A DNA stretch of 62,500 nt from Candidatus Zixiibacteriota bacterium (lineage in GTDB: Bacteria > Zixibacteria > MSB-5A5 > GN15 > FEB-12). This document shows, one piece after another, positions 7,231-17,681 of this stretch. The notes beneath the pieces are model-generated. The model had not been told where the DNA came from, did no database searches, and worked only from the letters and a program-made list of their open reading frames with translations. The number at the start of each line of letters is the position of its first letter. Position 1 is the first letter of the stretch. The position numbers were made by a program, and so were the translations under genes. The DNA lies in contig JAOUBJ010000017.1 of NCBI GenBank assembly GCA_029860345.1, positions 1-62,500 of the forward strand. The letters run 5' to 3'.

Positions 7231-10200
7231 CTACAACCCGAACATCGTTTCGACCAGTAGAATCAGATCCGCTATATCGACAACCTGATTCCTGTCCATG
7301 TCGATTACTTCCAAAACCAGCGGCGGCGGACCACCGGCGAAGAAGTACTCAACCACATAGACCAAGTCTGAAATGTCGAGCGTTCCGTCAAGATTCGCAT
7401 CTCCCGGAATGTGGCCAATCATCACTACCGAACCATCGACACTGAAGGAATCGGCATCGTTAAATTGACCCGAAACCGTGTACGTCTGGACAGTAGTGTC
7501 GAACAACGGCCCGTAGCCTAGAATCAGCTCTTTCATCGGAACAGTCAGGTGTAATGGTGGACCAAAGAATTCAGGATGCACAGGTAGTATCGAGTTGGAT
7601 ACGGCAGCTATTGTGGTGTTCACCAGAACTGTCGCTGTATCGATCATATCTGTGGTGTGACCGTCGATAAAATCGCCCACGTACACCGAGGCTGCTAACG
7701 GATCAACAGCATAGGCCCAGTAAACGTAGATAGTATCCGGTTGTATCGTCGTTCTTGCCGCAAGATCGTCCGATATCCGGTTGCGTGTAGTGTTGGTTAT
7801 GACCGGTGCGTTGAAATCGAAGTAGATAGCGGCCCGGTTCTCTATAACGGTGCCGTCGGGAACACCGTCTCGCGGCGCCGCATCGTAAGTCAGAAAACCG
7901 TGACTGCCTGGTTCGCTGGTGTTGCTGTCGGGCAGCAGAATGTTATCGAAAGTCCACACCAGTTCCGTTCCAACCAGGTTGAACGTATACGGGTGACTGC
8001 CGGCGCCGATTTTCAGCGACGCAGGATCGATATCACTATCCAGGCTGTCGCGGACGATGACGGTGAAGGCAGTATCGGTGCCCACATTCTGGAAGTTCAC
8101 CTGGTAGCGAAGGGTATCGATCCGACGGATCAGGCTATCGGGCCCAAAACCCGCTGGCGTCACCAGTTTTTCATTGGGATCGTAGGAGCCACGAACCGTC
8201 TGTGCCTCGGAGTCGGTGTTGTCGTCCTGATTATCGTCGCCGATAAGCGGATGGACCTCGGCCGTTGATATCAGTATGGTTCCCAAATCGATATTGACCG
8301 GTATCTGGGCCTTGGTCCACATCCACCTGGTCTCACCCGGCGCCATTGTTCCCAAAGGCCAGCTTACGGTGTGTGTGCCCGCAGCATAAGCGCTGTCCGG
8401 GCTGCTTTCCAGATGAGTCAATTGCGATGGTAGCTTCAACTGTACCGTTGCGTTGGCGACGGGCACGGTGCCGTGGTTCTTGCAGGTGATTCCGTAGAAC
8501 TTCTGAAAACCCGGCCTGGCCGGTCCGCCGGCGACATCAACGGTCAAATCCTGGATATTGGCCAAGGCACGACCGCCGAAGTCCTTATCCAGGAATGTTT
8601 GCCCCGCGGTCAGCGCGATCACATGGGTTCCCGGAGATAGTGGGCATGTCTGAACCCAGTTCGGTGGCGGGACAACACTAACGGTGTATGTGTTGGGCTG
8701 AAGGAAGCTGAAGAAGTATTCTCCGTTGGCATCTGAAGTGGTGGCCAAGCCGCCCGGTTCCAGGGTAACTGTCCAACCAGCCAAACTGTCCTCGGTGGCA
8801 TCCCAGGTACAGTCATCGTCAACGTCGTCAAACACGCTCCCGGCTATGGTTCCCAGACCTTCGCAGACATTGAAGCGGCGCGCCGTATTGTCCAGGTAAC
8901 TTATTCCGTCGGCGTTACCACCGGCGCCGTCATAGTCGATTCCTTCGTGGTCGAACCGCCCCACCAGAGCGTAGCTTATCCCGTCTCCTTTGTTGGCTCC
9001 CGCCGTGGCCGGTGCGCCGCCAAAACCATTGGAACCGCCCGACGCGTCGCCAGTTGTCCATTGCATGTCACCATAGCTGAAAGCCACGTTTTTGTCGAGG
9101 CCGACTATGGTATCGGTTCCATCTGTAATGATAACCTCGAAGGTGGACAGTTTCTCGGCATGGCTTCCAAAGTAACCCACACGATCCCAGATAACTGTGA
9201 GACGATGGGGTTCGGAGCGATAGTACACCACACCGCCGCTGTCGTTTCGGGTGTCGACATCACCCCAGAACGGTGCAATCATACCGAATCCCGAAATAGG
9301 GAAACCTGATGGACTGTACTCGAAATATGGGCCTTCAAAGGACAGGTTGCCATTGTTGTTTATGTAGAGTTCATTGAGCTCCGTCCCATAGAAACAGAAG
9401 GGAAATGACAACGGTATGAGAGGACTTGAGCCGTCGTCGTTACGATAGAGTGGCGGTGTGCCGTTGGTGAACGGCACAGCTGAGAACCTGGGCCACTGGA
9501 GCCAGGTAATGGCATAGTCTTGTGTGGTTCCACTTGCTCCCGCAACGGTGGGGGCGGATACCCGGATTTTCCATTTACCCGCGACAGGGTCCTTGACCAC
9601 CACTTGTTCGACATTGTCGCGGTCGTTAACCCCCTGTGCGGCGTTGTTGGACGGATTGGCCGGATCGAGAGTCAACGGCAAATACTCGGTTCCGTTCGGA
9701 TCGATCAACTTTAGATTGAGATTGTTGACAAGCGTCGGATTCGCATTGACGGCCGCTTCTTCATCGGAATAGGCCAACATAACCCGAAGGGTGTCGGTGT
9801 GGACCAATACATCGAGATTCCATTCATCGGTGGAGTCCTGAGCAATCTGGTATTCCCGCCAGGCCATTCCTTCCAGGGTTTTCACTGCCTGAAGCCCGTC
9901 AGCTTTGCCGTAACCATATTTATAGTCGGGGCCGGGATTGCCAAGTTCTTTGGCCGTGTTGAGTATGATGGACTTAATCAATTCCGGAGAGGGATTGGTA
10001 CTGTCCTTCAGCTCACGGTAGCGATCGATCAGCAACGCGCTCAGGCCAGAGATGGCCGGTGCGGCCATTGACGTACCGTTTTTGCTGCCATATAAGTTGT
10101 TGGGTAAAGTCGAGACCACACTCTGACCGACGGCTGTGATTTCCGGTTTCAAGCGCCCGTCATCAGTGGGTCCCCAGTCGCTGAATTGGGTCATGCCGTC

Positions 10201-11700
10201 GGACTTATTAATGGCCCCGACGGTAATGATGTTTTTAGCGCCCGCCGGTGGGGAAATTGAGGAATACCCCCCGGGTATAGTGATACCACAGATTCCGTCG
10301 TTTCGGTAATTACCTGCTGCGAATACAATCAAAAGGTCTTGATCTCGGGCCAACTGGTCATAGTCATCTGATCCTGAATCATAGTCGCCGAAGTCTCCGC
10401 AGTTTGCAGCAGTTATCGTAATGGCCCATGAATTCTGGGAGATCAGAATGTTATCGTTAGTCACACCGGCGAGCATCTCGGCGGGTATATCTCCCTGGAA
10501 GTCCCAAGAGAATATGTTGGTAGAGTCGGCCATGCCTCTAAGCGAGTCGTTCGATGACAAGGCTCCGTCACCGGCCATGGTGCCAGCGACATGGGTGGCA
10601 TGATCCAGGAGGTTTTGCGAGTAACCGCCGGCGTTGTCCCTTATCGTCAATCTCCCGGCAAATCCATTATGAGCCTGGACCGGACCGCCGTCCCAGATTC
10701 CGGTATTGAACCCGGTGCCGTGAAGGAGGTAGGGCGACGCCTGGATTGCCGTGACATTGATACTATCACGCGAAACATCATTCTCAATTGTGGGTGGAGG
10801 AGCGATCGGAGCGACCCACATGACCCACGGAAAAGCTGAAACCTCATTGACCCGGGCTTCATTGAGGCGAATGGTAACGCGATTGAAGTAACTCGAACCG
10901 CCGATGATCTCGGCGCCCCGGTCCCGCATGATTCGCTCGACTTCAGCTATCGGGACGTCCGGCATATAGCGCACGATGAGGTCGAATTTGCCTTCGACGG
11001 GTTTCGCCCACTCGCCCACTGTCTTGTTGCGAATGGAAGCTGCCTGTTTGTCGGCGATTTCCAGTTGAAACAGCGCCCGGACCTGAAAGTCCGTTAGTTG
11101 TTGTTCCGACAGGCGAGTGTCTACAGAGGCGAAGTAGGCGTTTTCCGGAAGGTACTTGTGCAGGGTTATACCGCCGTCGCTCAGGCGTTCCCGTTCGTCA
11201 CCGGACGGAATACTTTCGAACTGTATCACGCAATGAAGTACGTCGGCCAGCACCTTATCCCCCGGCTGGCCGCTATCGTTTACCAGTCTGGTGAACGCGG
11301 TGATGTCCGCCTGTGGTACAAAGTTTCTGCTCTTCAGTTTGATTTCGAACGAGTTGCTTTTCTTGGATCCCGACATGGCACTCGTAACCGGTCGCATCTG
11401 GGGCGGCTCAAGCCTCGTAAACGAAGCATCCAAAGGAATGAGTAAGCCGGCCGTCCGCTCAAAGGCATCCGGATCGATTGTGTTGTTCTCGAGTTGCCGG
11501 GGTGTGAGCGGTTTAACCTGATCGGGCTGAGGGAGCTTACCCTGCGCCTTCAGTTTTTGATAGGTTTCCTCACTCATGGCGGAACGATCGATCTTGTCCG
11601 CGGACTTCTGTGGGTCCGGGCCTGCCGAAGTGACGACAGCAACGGCCAGCCCCAGTACCAGGACAGCCACGATCATGAAAGTGAACTTAGCGTTGAGCAT
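7231..11700 (-). CDS. Secreted subtilisin-like serine protease (S8) with dockerin-like tail
   Basis: About 1489 residues. The ATG at 11700 (MLNAKFTFMIV) is preferred: GGAGG lies ten bases upstream, whereas the in-frame ATG at 11709 is almost on top of it. In order: signal peptide; long propeptide (to ~residue 320); S8 domain with Asp ~337 (GIWDGG), His 367 (DHATHVAGT), Asn ~463 (AAGN) and Ser 544 (GTSMAAP); a beta-sandwich domain; an SdrD/Cna-B-like segment (GSVFDDVDDD, DANGEYFF); a DUF11-like segment with SYDPNEKLV; and a dockerin-like pair (DISDLVYVVEYFFAGG, DIADLILLVETMF). All catalytic residues are present, so it is probably an active exported protease. Confidence 0.9.
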   Translation of the reverse strand: MLNAKFTFMIVAVLVLGLAVAVVTSAGPDPQKSADKIDRSAMSEETYQKLKAQGKLPQPDQVKPLTPRQLENNTIDPDAFERTAGLLIPLDASFTRLEPPQMRPVTSAMSGSKKSNSFEIKLKSRNFVPQADITAFTRLVNDSGQPGDKVLADVLHCVIQFESIPSGDERERLSDGGITLHKYLPENAYFASVDTRLSEQQLTDFQVRALFQLEIADKQAASIRNKTVGEWAKPVEGKFDLIVRYMPDVPIAEVERIMRDRGAEIIGGSSYFNRVTIRLNEARVNEVSAFPWVMWVAPIAPPPTIENDVSRDSINVTAIQASPYLLHGTGFNTGIWDGGPVQAHNGFAGRLTIRDNAGGYSQNLLDHATHVAGTMAGDGALSSNDSLRGMADSTNIFSWDFQGDIPAEMLAGVTNDNILISQNSWAITITAANCGDFGDYDSGSDDYDQLARDQDLLIVFAAGNYRNDGICGITIPGGYSSISPPAGAKNIITVGAINKSDGMTQFSDWGPTDDGRLKPEITAVGQSVVSTLPNNLYGSKNGTSMAAPAISGLSALLIDRYRELKDSTNPSPELIKSIILNTAKELGNPGPDYKYGYGKADGLQAVKTLEGMAWREYQIAQDSTDEWNLDVLVHTDTLRVMLAYSDEEAAVNANPTLVNNLNLKLIDPNGTEYLPLTLDPANPSNNAAQGVNDRDNVEQVVVKDPVAGKWKIRVSAPTVAGASGTTQDYAITWLQWPRFSAVPFTNGTPPLYRNDDGSSPLIPLSFPFCFYGTELNELYINNNGNLSFEGPYFEYSPSGFPISGFGMIAPFWGDVDTRNDSGGVVYYRSEPHRLTVIWDRVGYFGSHAEKLSTFEVIITDGTDTIVGLDKNVAFSYGDMQWTTGDASGGSNGFGGAPATAGANKGDGISYALVGRFDHEGIDYDGAGGNADGISYLDNTARRFNVCEGLGTIAGSVFDDVDDDCTWDATEDSLAGWTVTLEPGGLATTSDANGEYFFSFLQPNTYTVSVVPPPNWVQTCPLSPGTHVIALTAGQTFLDKDFGGRALANIQDLTVDVAGGPARPGFQKFYGITCKNHGTVPVANATVQLKLPSQLTHLESSPDSAYAAGTHTVSWPLGTMAPGETRWMWTKAQIPVNIDLGTILISTAEVHPLIGDDNQDDNTDSEAQTVRGSYDPNEKLVTPAGFGPDSLIRRIDTLRYQVNFQNVGTDTAFTVIVRDSLDSDIDPASLKIGAGSHPYTFNLVGTELVWTFDNILLPDSNTSEPGSHGFLTYDAAPRDGVPDGTVIENRAAIYFDFNAPVITNTTRNRISDDLAARTTIQPDTIYVYWAYAVDPLAASVYVGDFIDGHTTDMIDTATVLVNTTIAAVSNSILPVHPEFFGPPLHLTVPMKELILGYGPLFDTTVQTYTVSGQFNDADSFSVDGSVVMIGHIPGDANLDGTLDISDLVYVVEYFFAGGPPPLVLEVIDMDRNQVVDIADLILLVETMFGL

Positions 11701-12254
11701 GTTGAACATGCCTCCTTCGTGAATAGGTTTACGCGTCCATGTAATCTCTAACCACGCAGTCCCCACCGGATATAAGACATTGGGAGGTCCCACCCTTGGG
11801 CAAAACTCAGAACCTCTGTCGAACCGGAACAGACCTGCCGATATAACCCGGAGCACATCGATCTACGGCAACCGAATCCTTCGCGGACTGGTCCAACGGG
11901 ACCAGTCTTCCCATAAGGCTTAGTCGCGGATGTTCGAGGGCATTGCCGTACATGACTGCGCTACTCGCCAAACACGGGAGCAGCGAATTGCTCTTGCTGC
12001 AATTCTCAGCACGTGATACGTGGAGAACATGGAGCGTGTTGGTGATTGTTTTGAGCTAATCGCAGGAAAGAGTAGATCGCATCGGGCGCCGACAGATTTC
12101 ACATGCAAGACTCAACAGCGGCCCCAGCCTGGTGTCCCTCCACAACAACGATCGAAACCGAGTAGTCTCGTGCAAAAAGATATCAAAAAAAAGCGGAGAA
12201 GGTGTAACACCTTCTCCGCGTACAGAACTTCAAATAACGCCCGAGCGACGCTTG
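11701..12254. other. Intergenic region between two protease genes
   Basis: 554 bases without a convincing gene. It should contain the subtilase promoter. The only structures noted are a 9-bp hairpin GACTGGTCC/GGACCAGTC at 11886-11907 and the terminator of the upstream metalloprotease at 12185-12219. Confidence 0.6.
12185..12219 (-). terminator. Rho-independent terminator of the metalloprotease gene
   Basis: GCGGAGAAGGTG (from 12193) pairs with CACCTTCTCCGC (to 12219) and is followed on the minus strand by eight consecutive T residues. It lies about 35 bases past the stop at 12255. This is the clearest terminator in the window. Confidence 0.9.
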
Positions 12255-15200
12255 TTACAGACAGGTCGGCGGTGGCCCTCCGGTAAACATGTAGTCGACC
12301 AAGAACACCAGATCGGAAATATCTATCCCACCCGATCCGTCAAAGTCGGCCGCCGCGATTACCGGCGGCTCAGGTCCATCGTTGAACATGTAGTCAACCA
12401 GGTAGACGAGGTCGGCAATGTCAATGACCGGACTGCCGTTGCCGTCGACGTCACCACAAATCCAGCCCGCCGTGATCGCAAAAGTAAACGGTTGCTCATC
12501 GGAGCTACCGACGGCATCGACGACCGCCGCCGTAAAGTTGATCGTCTGGACCGATGCCACCGTGCCCGAAAGGAGTCCGCCGGACGACAGGCTCAAGCCG
12601 GTGCCGCTGAGCCCGGCATCACCCTCCGACCAGGTTCTGCTGCCGGTACCGTCGGACGCTTCAAGCTGGACGGAATAGGGCACACCTTCCATACCGTTGG
12701 GCAGTGAACCGGTGGTGATAGAGACGACATCGTTAATGGTGAAGGCAAAGGGCTGCAATGTTTCAGCGCCGGCTTCATCGGTTACGCTGAGAGTGAAACT
12801 GATGACTCCGGCTGCGGCCGGTGTTCCATCGATCAGTCCGGTCGGTGAGACGCTAAGCCCGGTGCCTAGCAGGTCGCCTGCGTTGTCGCTGAAGGACCTC
12901 TGCCCCGTTCCGCCGGTGGCCACGAACTGCTGCGAGTAAGCGATGCCGGCCGTCCAATCAGGCAGCGAGGCAGTGACGACATCGATAGCCGGATTGATAG
13001 TGAGGCTCAGTTGTTGTTCATCCTGCCCGCTGTCATCGATGACCAGAGCGGTGAACATTATCCCACCCGCCGAGAGTGGCGTACCACTGAGTAAACCGTC
13101 GCTACCTAAACTCAAACCAGTGCCGACGAGGTCTGAATTCTTGTCGCTCCATACGGCCGTGCCGCTACCACCGGCCAACTCCAACTGTTGACTGTAGGCA
13201 GAGTTTACCGTCCACTCAGGCAGGTCAGTGGTGGTGATAGTGACGCCCTGGGTGACCTCTATATTGAACAGACGTTCGAAACTGGCGCCAAGAGCATCAG
13301 TGGCCTTGGCCGTGAAGCTGATTGTGCCACCGGCATTCGGCGTGCCCTGTACGATACCGAGCGGTACCAAGAATAGTCCGGTGCCGGCCAGATCACCGTT
13401 CTTGTCGGACACCGTTCTTTGGCCGGTGCCGCCGGACGAAATAATGTCGGCCTGGTACATCTCACCCACTGCACCTCCGCCCAGAGTTTCGGTAATGATC
13501 GTCACAGCCGGGTTGAGAGTGAAGTCGAACTGCTGTTCAACGGTAAACAACGAGTCCACAACCTGAGCTACGAAACTGACCGCGCCGGACACCGCAGGCG
13601 TCCCACTGAGAACACCATCGGATGCCACCGAAAGCCCGGTGCCGACCAGGTCTGAGTTCTTGTCGCTCCAGGTTTGTTCGCCATAGCCGCCGTCGGTAGC
13701 GAAGGTCAGGCTGAAAGGATGATCCTGAGTCCAATCCGGGACTTCAGTAGTTGTAATCGACAGGGCGTGGATGACCTCAAAAGAGTACAGTTGCTCATCG
13801 GCACCGCCGCCGCCATCGATGACCCTGGCCGTGAAACTTACAACTCCCGACGCATTGGGCGTGCCGGTAAGATCACCATCGGAGCCCAGATTGAGCCCGG
13901 TGCCGGCAAGATCATTGTTCATGTCAATCCAGTACCTCGGCCCGGTCCCACCGGAAGCGGCCAGTTGTGCCGAATACGGTTCATCGAGATTTGCGTTGGG
14001 CAGTGACGCTGTGGTGATAACCAATTCCGGATTAATTGTGAAACTGAAGGCGGAGTTATCGGACGATCCAACAATGTCCGCGGCCACCGCCGTGAAACTG
14101 ATCGTTTGAGCCGCCGGTGTTCCGGATACCAGTCCGGTAGGCGACAAGGTCAGGCCGGAGCCATTGAGGTCATCGTTCAAGTCGGCCCAGACCACCGATC
14201 CGGTACCACCACTCGCTTCCAATTGTTGCGAGTAAGCAGTGCCCGCTGTTCTGTCCGGCAATGAAGTTGTGGTAATATCAACGGTGCCGTTGATTCGCAG
14301 TGACAGCAGGACGGCATCGGCGTAGGCAGAATCGTCTACTACTTGAACGGTAAAACTGAACACACCCGGACTGACAGGTGTACCGGAAAGCAGGCCGCCT
14401 GCCGACAGGTTAAGGCCGGTTCCCACCAAGTCGGAGTTCATGTCGGTCCAAACATACGGCTCGGTACCACCGCTGGCTTCCAGGACGTGCGAAAACGGGA
14501 TACCTTCGGTCCATTCCGGCAGGATAACTGTTGTGATACTGGGACCATTCGGATTGCACTCGTAACCGGTGACCACGACATCGTCGATATTCCAGCCGCA
14601 CCATTGCCAGCCAACATCCGTAGAGCCCATTGTGAAACGGACATAAACGGTAGATTCACCATCGGCCACGGACGAGATATCGAACGTCTGCTCGACCCAA
14701 CTGCCGGCGTTCATAGTTGCTGTGTTCTCCCAAACGGTCGTCCACGTGCTGCCATTGTTGCTGACCCGCACATAGGCATGATCGTATTGCGGCTGCTCCA
14801 CGCCGAGCCAGCGCCAGAAGTTCAGTTGCACCTTGGCCAACTCCGAGCAGTCCATGGGTGGCGAGGTCAGGTGACGTTCGGGCATGTTGTTTTCGTAATC
14901 GCCGTTCAAGTTGTATCCAAAAACGGTGCTGCCGGAGTGCCCACTTGAGGGATCGGGCTGGCCGTACTGCCCTCCGTTGCCGGTCGGTGTGCCGCGCGCC
15001 CACAAGCCGCCCGACGACGTCCAACCCTGATCGGTGTCGAAGTTGTCCTCGAACAAAACGACTTCATCGGTGGCCGCAAACGCCTTCCTGGGGGTGGACG
15101 GGTTGGGATCGTAGATGACCCCGATGCCTTCCGCTTCGGCGCTGACGTAGTATTGGACTTCCTCCAGACAGTCGACCGGCGGCAGAGTGGCTATATAATT

Positions 15201-17129
15201 GTTGTCGCTAATCTCGGTCATGTAGACACTGTTCAGGCTGCCGCCCTCGATACGGTAATGCAACTGGCCGGTGCCGGGTACCGGAGCCTCGCCTTCAATA
15301 CCCGAGATAACCACTGTAAATGTGGTCGGAGCACCTGGCGTCAACAGATCGGGGGTACCGAGCGGATAAGAGAACGACAGCGGCGCCAGTTCGGGAGCAT
15401 CCATGTTATGCAGTCCGAATCCGGCGGCGATCTCCCAGTAATGCGGGGTGCCGTTGTTGATATTGCCGTCATTGTCATCCAGGGTCAGCCAGTCGATTGT
15501 GATCTGCGGAGTGATCTGGTCGCCGGTATGCAGGAGAATGCTGTTGATAGTCAGATTTTGAAGAATAGGTAAATACTCTCCCGGTCCCTGCGTGGTCTGA
15601 GCCAGGGCGTTGCGAGTATCCCAGACACATCCGGAGAGCAACTGTCCACAGTCGTGGATAGCCCCGGAACAGGGATATTGATGGCTGTTGTCGGCGTTGC
15701 GTAAAGGTGTGGTGCAGGGTCCGAAGAACCCGAGGCCCATCAGGTGTGAATCTTCGATAACGACATAGATACAATCGCCCATGCCTTCACCGTATTGACC
15801 CTGGCCACTGCCGGCCATGTTGACCAGATGGTGGCCGTATTCGTGATGAACTACTGCGCTCCACGCTGTGTTCGGATAGGACCCACCGGCCTGACAGAAG
15901 TTGATCGATTGTTCGGAGGGGCTGTACCAGGCGTTGCCGGGACAGTATCCATCGGTGCGGTTGACCGTGACCGGAAACTCGTTGACCATCAGATTGGGAT
16001 AACTCGGGTTCTGAGCCACGGCCATCGAGCGCACGACGTTGGATTCGATATATGCATTCACCTGAGCTCGTACCAGAACATTGGAGTTGGCCGCGTTATG
16101 AATAAAATCGGCCGGGCCGGGCGGGGTTACTACCTGGCTCAGGTTCTCTACTGCTCCCACGTAGTTGTATACGCGAAACCACTCACCGCGCATCTCCGAG
16201 CCAACCGTCACATCGGCCGTTCCGCCGTTGGGAATGACAAAATCACCCAGCGAATCGGCATAGGACACGGTGCCACCGATATTGACTCGTGCAAATGGCA
16301 TCTCCTCAAGAGCCTCGGCCTCACAGTTTTCCGAGGCCAGACCCTGCGAGGCCATGCCTGAGACATTGCCGACCACATCTTCAAATATGATGCGGTCCTC
16401 TTTGTACAGGATTTCGCCGGTTTGCGGGTCGACGACAAAGCGGAACTCCTGAGGAAAATCGGATGTGCCTTCAAAAACAACAGCCATGCGTGGATTCTCA
16501 CGCTGTGAGTTGACGCCGGCCCAGATCACTAATTCCTGTTCAGTGAAATCGGTCAGGTCTGGTTCCGAGCTTCGCGCGGCCTGTTCGGCCACTGTTGAGT
16601 AGCCGCCGAGATAGCTCTTGTCGGGCGCAAAATCGCCCAGGTCGCAAAGGCTGGAAACAGCCAGCACCAACGGATTGTCATAATCGTTGCGCATCAAAAG
16701 ACGCAACTCTGCTTGATAAACCGGTATCCCCTCCACCTCCTGATGATAATAGACGAGGGTGAACTTGTACTGACCGGTTTCGCTGTTGTACATCACCGGC
16801 TGAGTGAGTTGTCGATTCGGCATCAGATTGCCCGGGACCAGATGTCCACTCTCGACGCCGAACAGTCTGGCATGGTTTAACCGGAATTGATCGGCCGTCT
16901 CCTCTGCCGAATAGCCAAAGCCGAACTGTACGCCATAGAGTCGGGTTACCATGGGGCCTGTATGATATGTTCTGATACCATCGTAATCAGATTTGAGATT
17001 GTCAAGGGCCTGCTCAGCCTGTTGCATTCGCTGGGGCGTCAGCCCGGCGTAGCCGTCGTCATCAGAAGCGGCCATTGCCGAGCATGCGAACAGCGCGAGA
17101 ATCGCCATGGATAGCAGAATCCGTCTCAT
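12255..17129 (-). CDS. Secreted thermolysin-like metalloprotease with eight Ig-like repeats and dockerin-like tail
   Basis: 1624 residues from the ATG at 17129, which has AGGAGG four bases upstream. In order: signal peptide (MRRILLSMAIL); FTP/PepSY-like propeptide (to ~residue 260); a zinc protease domain with HEYGH at 429-433 and a downstream GEGMGD that supplies the third ligand Glu448 (M4/M36 clan); a jelly-roll domain with NFDTDQGW (~680-870); eight repeats of ~86 residues (about 870-1560) with the He_PIG pattern DLxGTGLxLxxxGxLxGTP; and a dockerin-like pair (DIADLVYLVDYMF, DISDLVFLVDYMF). Probably an exported, surface-held protease. The exact peptidase family needs a profile search. Confidence 0.85.
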   Translation of the reverse strand: MRRILLSMAILALFACSAMAASDDDGYAGLTPQRMQQAEQALDNLKSDYDGIRTYHTGPMVTRLYGVQFGFGYSAEETADQFRLNHARLFGVESGHLVPGNLMPNRQLTQPVMYNSETGQYKFTLVYYHQEVEGIPVYQAELRLLMRNDYDNPLVLAVSSLCDLGDFAPDKSYLGGYSTVAEQAARSSEPDLTDFTEQELVIWAGVNSQRENPRMAVVFEGTSDFPQEFRFVVDPQTGEILYKEDRIIFEDVVGNVSGMASQGLASENCEAEALEEMPFARVNIGGTVSYADSLGDFVIPNGGTADVTVGSEMRGEWFRVYNYVGAVENLSQVVTPPGPADFIHNAANSNVLVRAQVNAYIESNVVRSMAVAQNPSYPNLMVNEFPVTVNRTDGYCPGNAWYSPSEQSINFCQAGGSYPNTAWSAVVHHEYGHHLVNMAGSGQGQYGEGMGDCIYVVIEDSHLMGLGFFGPCTTPLRNADNSHQYPCSGAIHDCGQLLSGCVWDTRNALAQTTQGPGEYLPILQNLTINSILLHTGDQITPQITIDWLTLDDNDGNINNGTPHYWEIAAGFGLHNMDAPELAPLSFSYPLGTPDLLTPGAPTTFTVVISGIEGEAPVPGTGQLHYRIEGGSLNSVYMTEISDNNYIATLPPVDCLEEVQYYVSAEAEGIGVIYDPNPSTPRKAFAATDEVVLFEDNFDTDQGWTSSGGLWARGTPTGNGGQYGQPDPSSGHSGSTVFGYNLNGDYENNMPERHLTSPPMDCSELAKVQLNFWRWLGVEQPQYDHAYVRVSNNGSTWTTVWENTATMNAGSWVEQTFDISSVADGESTVYVRFTMGSTDVGWQWCGWNIDDVVVTGYECNPNGPSITTVILPEWTEGIPFSHVLEASGGTEPYVWTDMNSDLVGTGLNLSAGGLLSGTPVSPGVFSFTVQVVDDSAYADAVLLSLRINGTVDITTTSLPDRTAGTAYSQQLEASGGTGSVVWADLNDDLNGSGLTLSPTGLVSGTPAAQTISFTAVAADIVGSSDNSAFSFTINPELVITTASLPNANLDEPYSAQLAASGGTGPRYWIDMNNDLAGTGLNLGSDGDLTGTPNASGVVSFTARVIDGGGGADEQLYSFEVIHALSITTTEVPDWTQDHPFSLTFATDGGYGEQTWSDKNSDLVGTGLSVASDGVLSGTPAVSGAVSFVAQVVDSLFTVEQQFDFTLNPAVTIITETLGGGAVGEMYQADIISSGGTGQRTVSDKNGDLAGTGLFLVPLGIVQGTPNAGGTISFTAKATDALGASFERLFNIEVTQGVTITTTDLPEWTVNSAYSQQLELAGGSGTAVWSDKNSDLVGTGLSLGSDGLLSGTPLSAGGIMFTALVIDDSGQDEQQLSLTINPAIDVVTASLPDWTAGIAYSQQFVATGGTGQRSFSDNAGDLLGTGLSVSPTGLIDGTPAAAGVISFTLSVTDEAGAETLQPFAFTINDVVSITTGSLPNGMEGVPYSVQLEASDGTGSRTWSEGDAGLSGTGLSLSSGGLLSGTVASVQTINFTAAVVDAVGSSDEQPFTFAITAGWICGDVDGNGSPVIDIADLVYLVDYMFNDGPEPPVIAAADFDGSGGIDISDLVFLVDYMFTGGPPPTCL

Positions 17130-17681
17130 GAGTCCTCCTGAAGGGTATATCAAGCTTCTCTTTTATTCGTAGTAATCGTGAACCTGCACAACGTTGGATT
17201 ACCTCTCGTAGACAAGATAGGGAAATGTTGAATTAAGTCAACCAGTTGATTGGTCTGAAAACTAAAAGTCAAACCCGTTGTTATTTCAATCTGACAATTT
17301 ACACAACTTAGTTTACACTACCATTGCCCAATTGCTCGAATGCTGCCACGGTTTGGCGCCAAAAGCAGATAACTCCGGTGTGGGATAGGTGGGCTTCCAC
17401 TACGGGCTTGTTGACAAACCCAAGATTGGTTGTGTCGGGTCTTGATCGCGCCGTAGGCGTGGTTGTGACCCGACACATAGTAAAATGCGGGACTGGAGCG
17501 GCAGGTCACACGAATCACGCGGGACGCGTGATCCGCACGACCCACCGCAACGAGCAGGCACACTTCTTCAACACTCCCCCCTCGGCTTGTTTTTGTCCCA
17601 TCTGAGTCCGGCTACATTACCACACAAGAAAAGCCCGACGGGGCGAACCCGCCGGGCTGGTGTGTTCGGTTCAGACGCTGT
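17130..17681. other. Intergenic region upstream of the metalloprotease
   Basis: 552 bases. It contains an inverted repeat ATCACGCG/CGCGTGAT at 17514-17532 and the terminator of the giant repeat protein (17632-17658). The AT-rich stretch near 17220-17320 is the likely promoter area of the metalloprotease. No gene is supported. Confidence 0.5.
17632..17658 (-). terminator. Terminator of the 1973-residue repeat protein gene
   Basis: AGCCCG-ACGGG pairs with CCCGC-CGGGCT with small mismatches, and on the minus strand is followed by TTTTCTTGTG. It lies about 25 bases after the stop at 17682. Confidence 0.8.

Noticed and set aside
12132-16361. Many open frames of 80-200 codons on the plus strand across the metalloprotease
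   Set aside because: They mirror the repeated coding units on the other strand, have no ribosome sites and no family resemblance.
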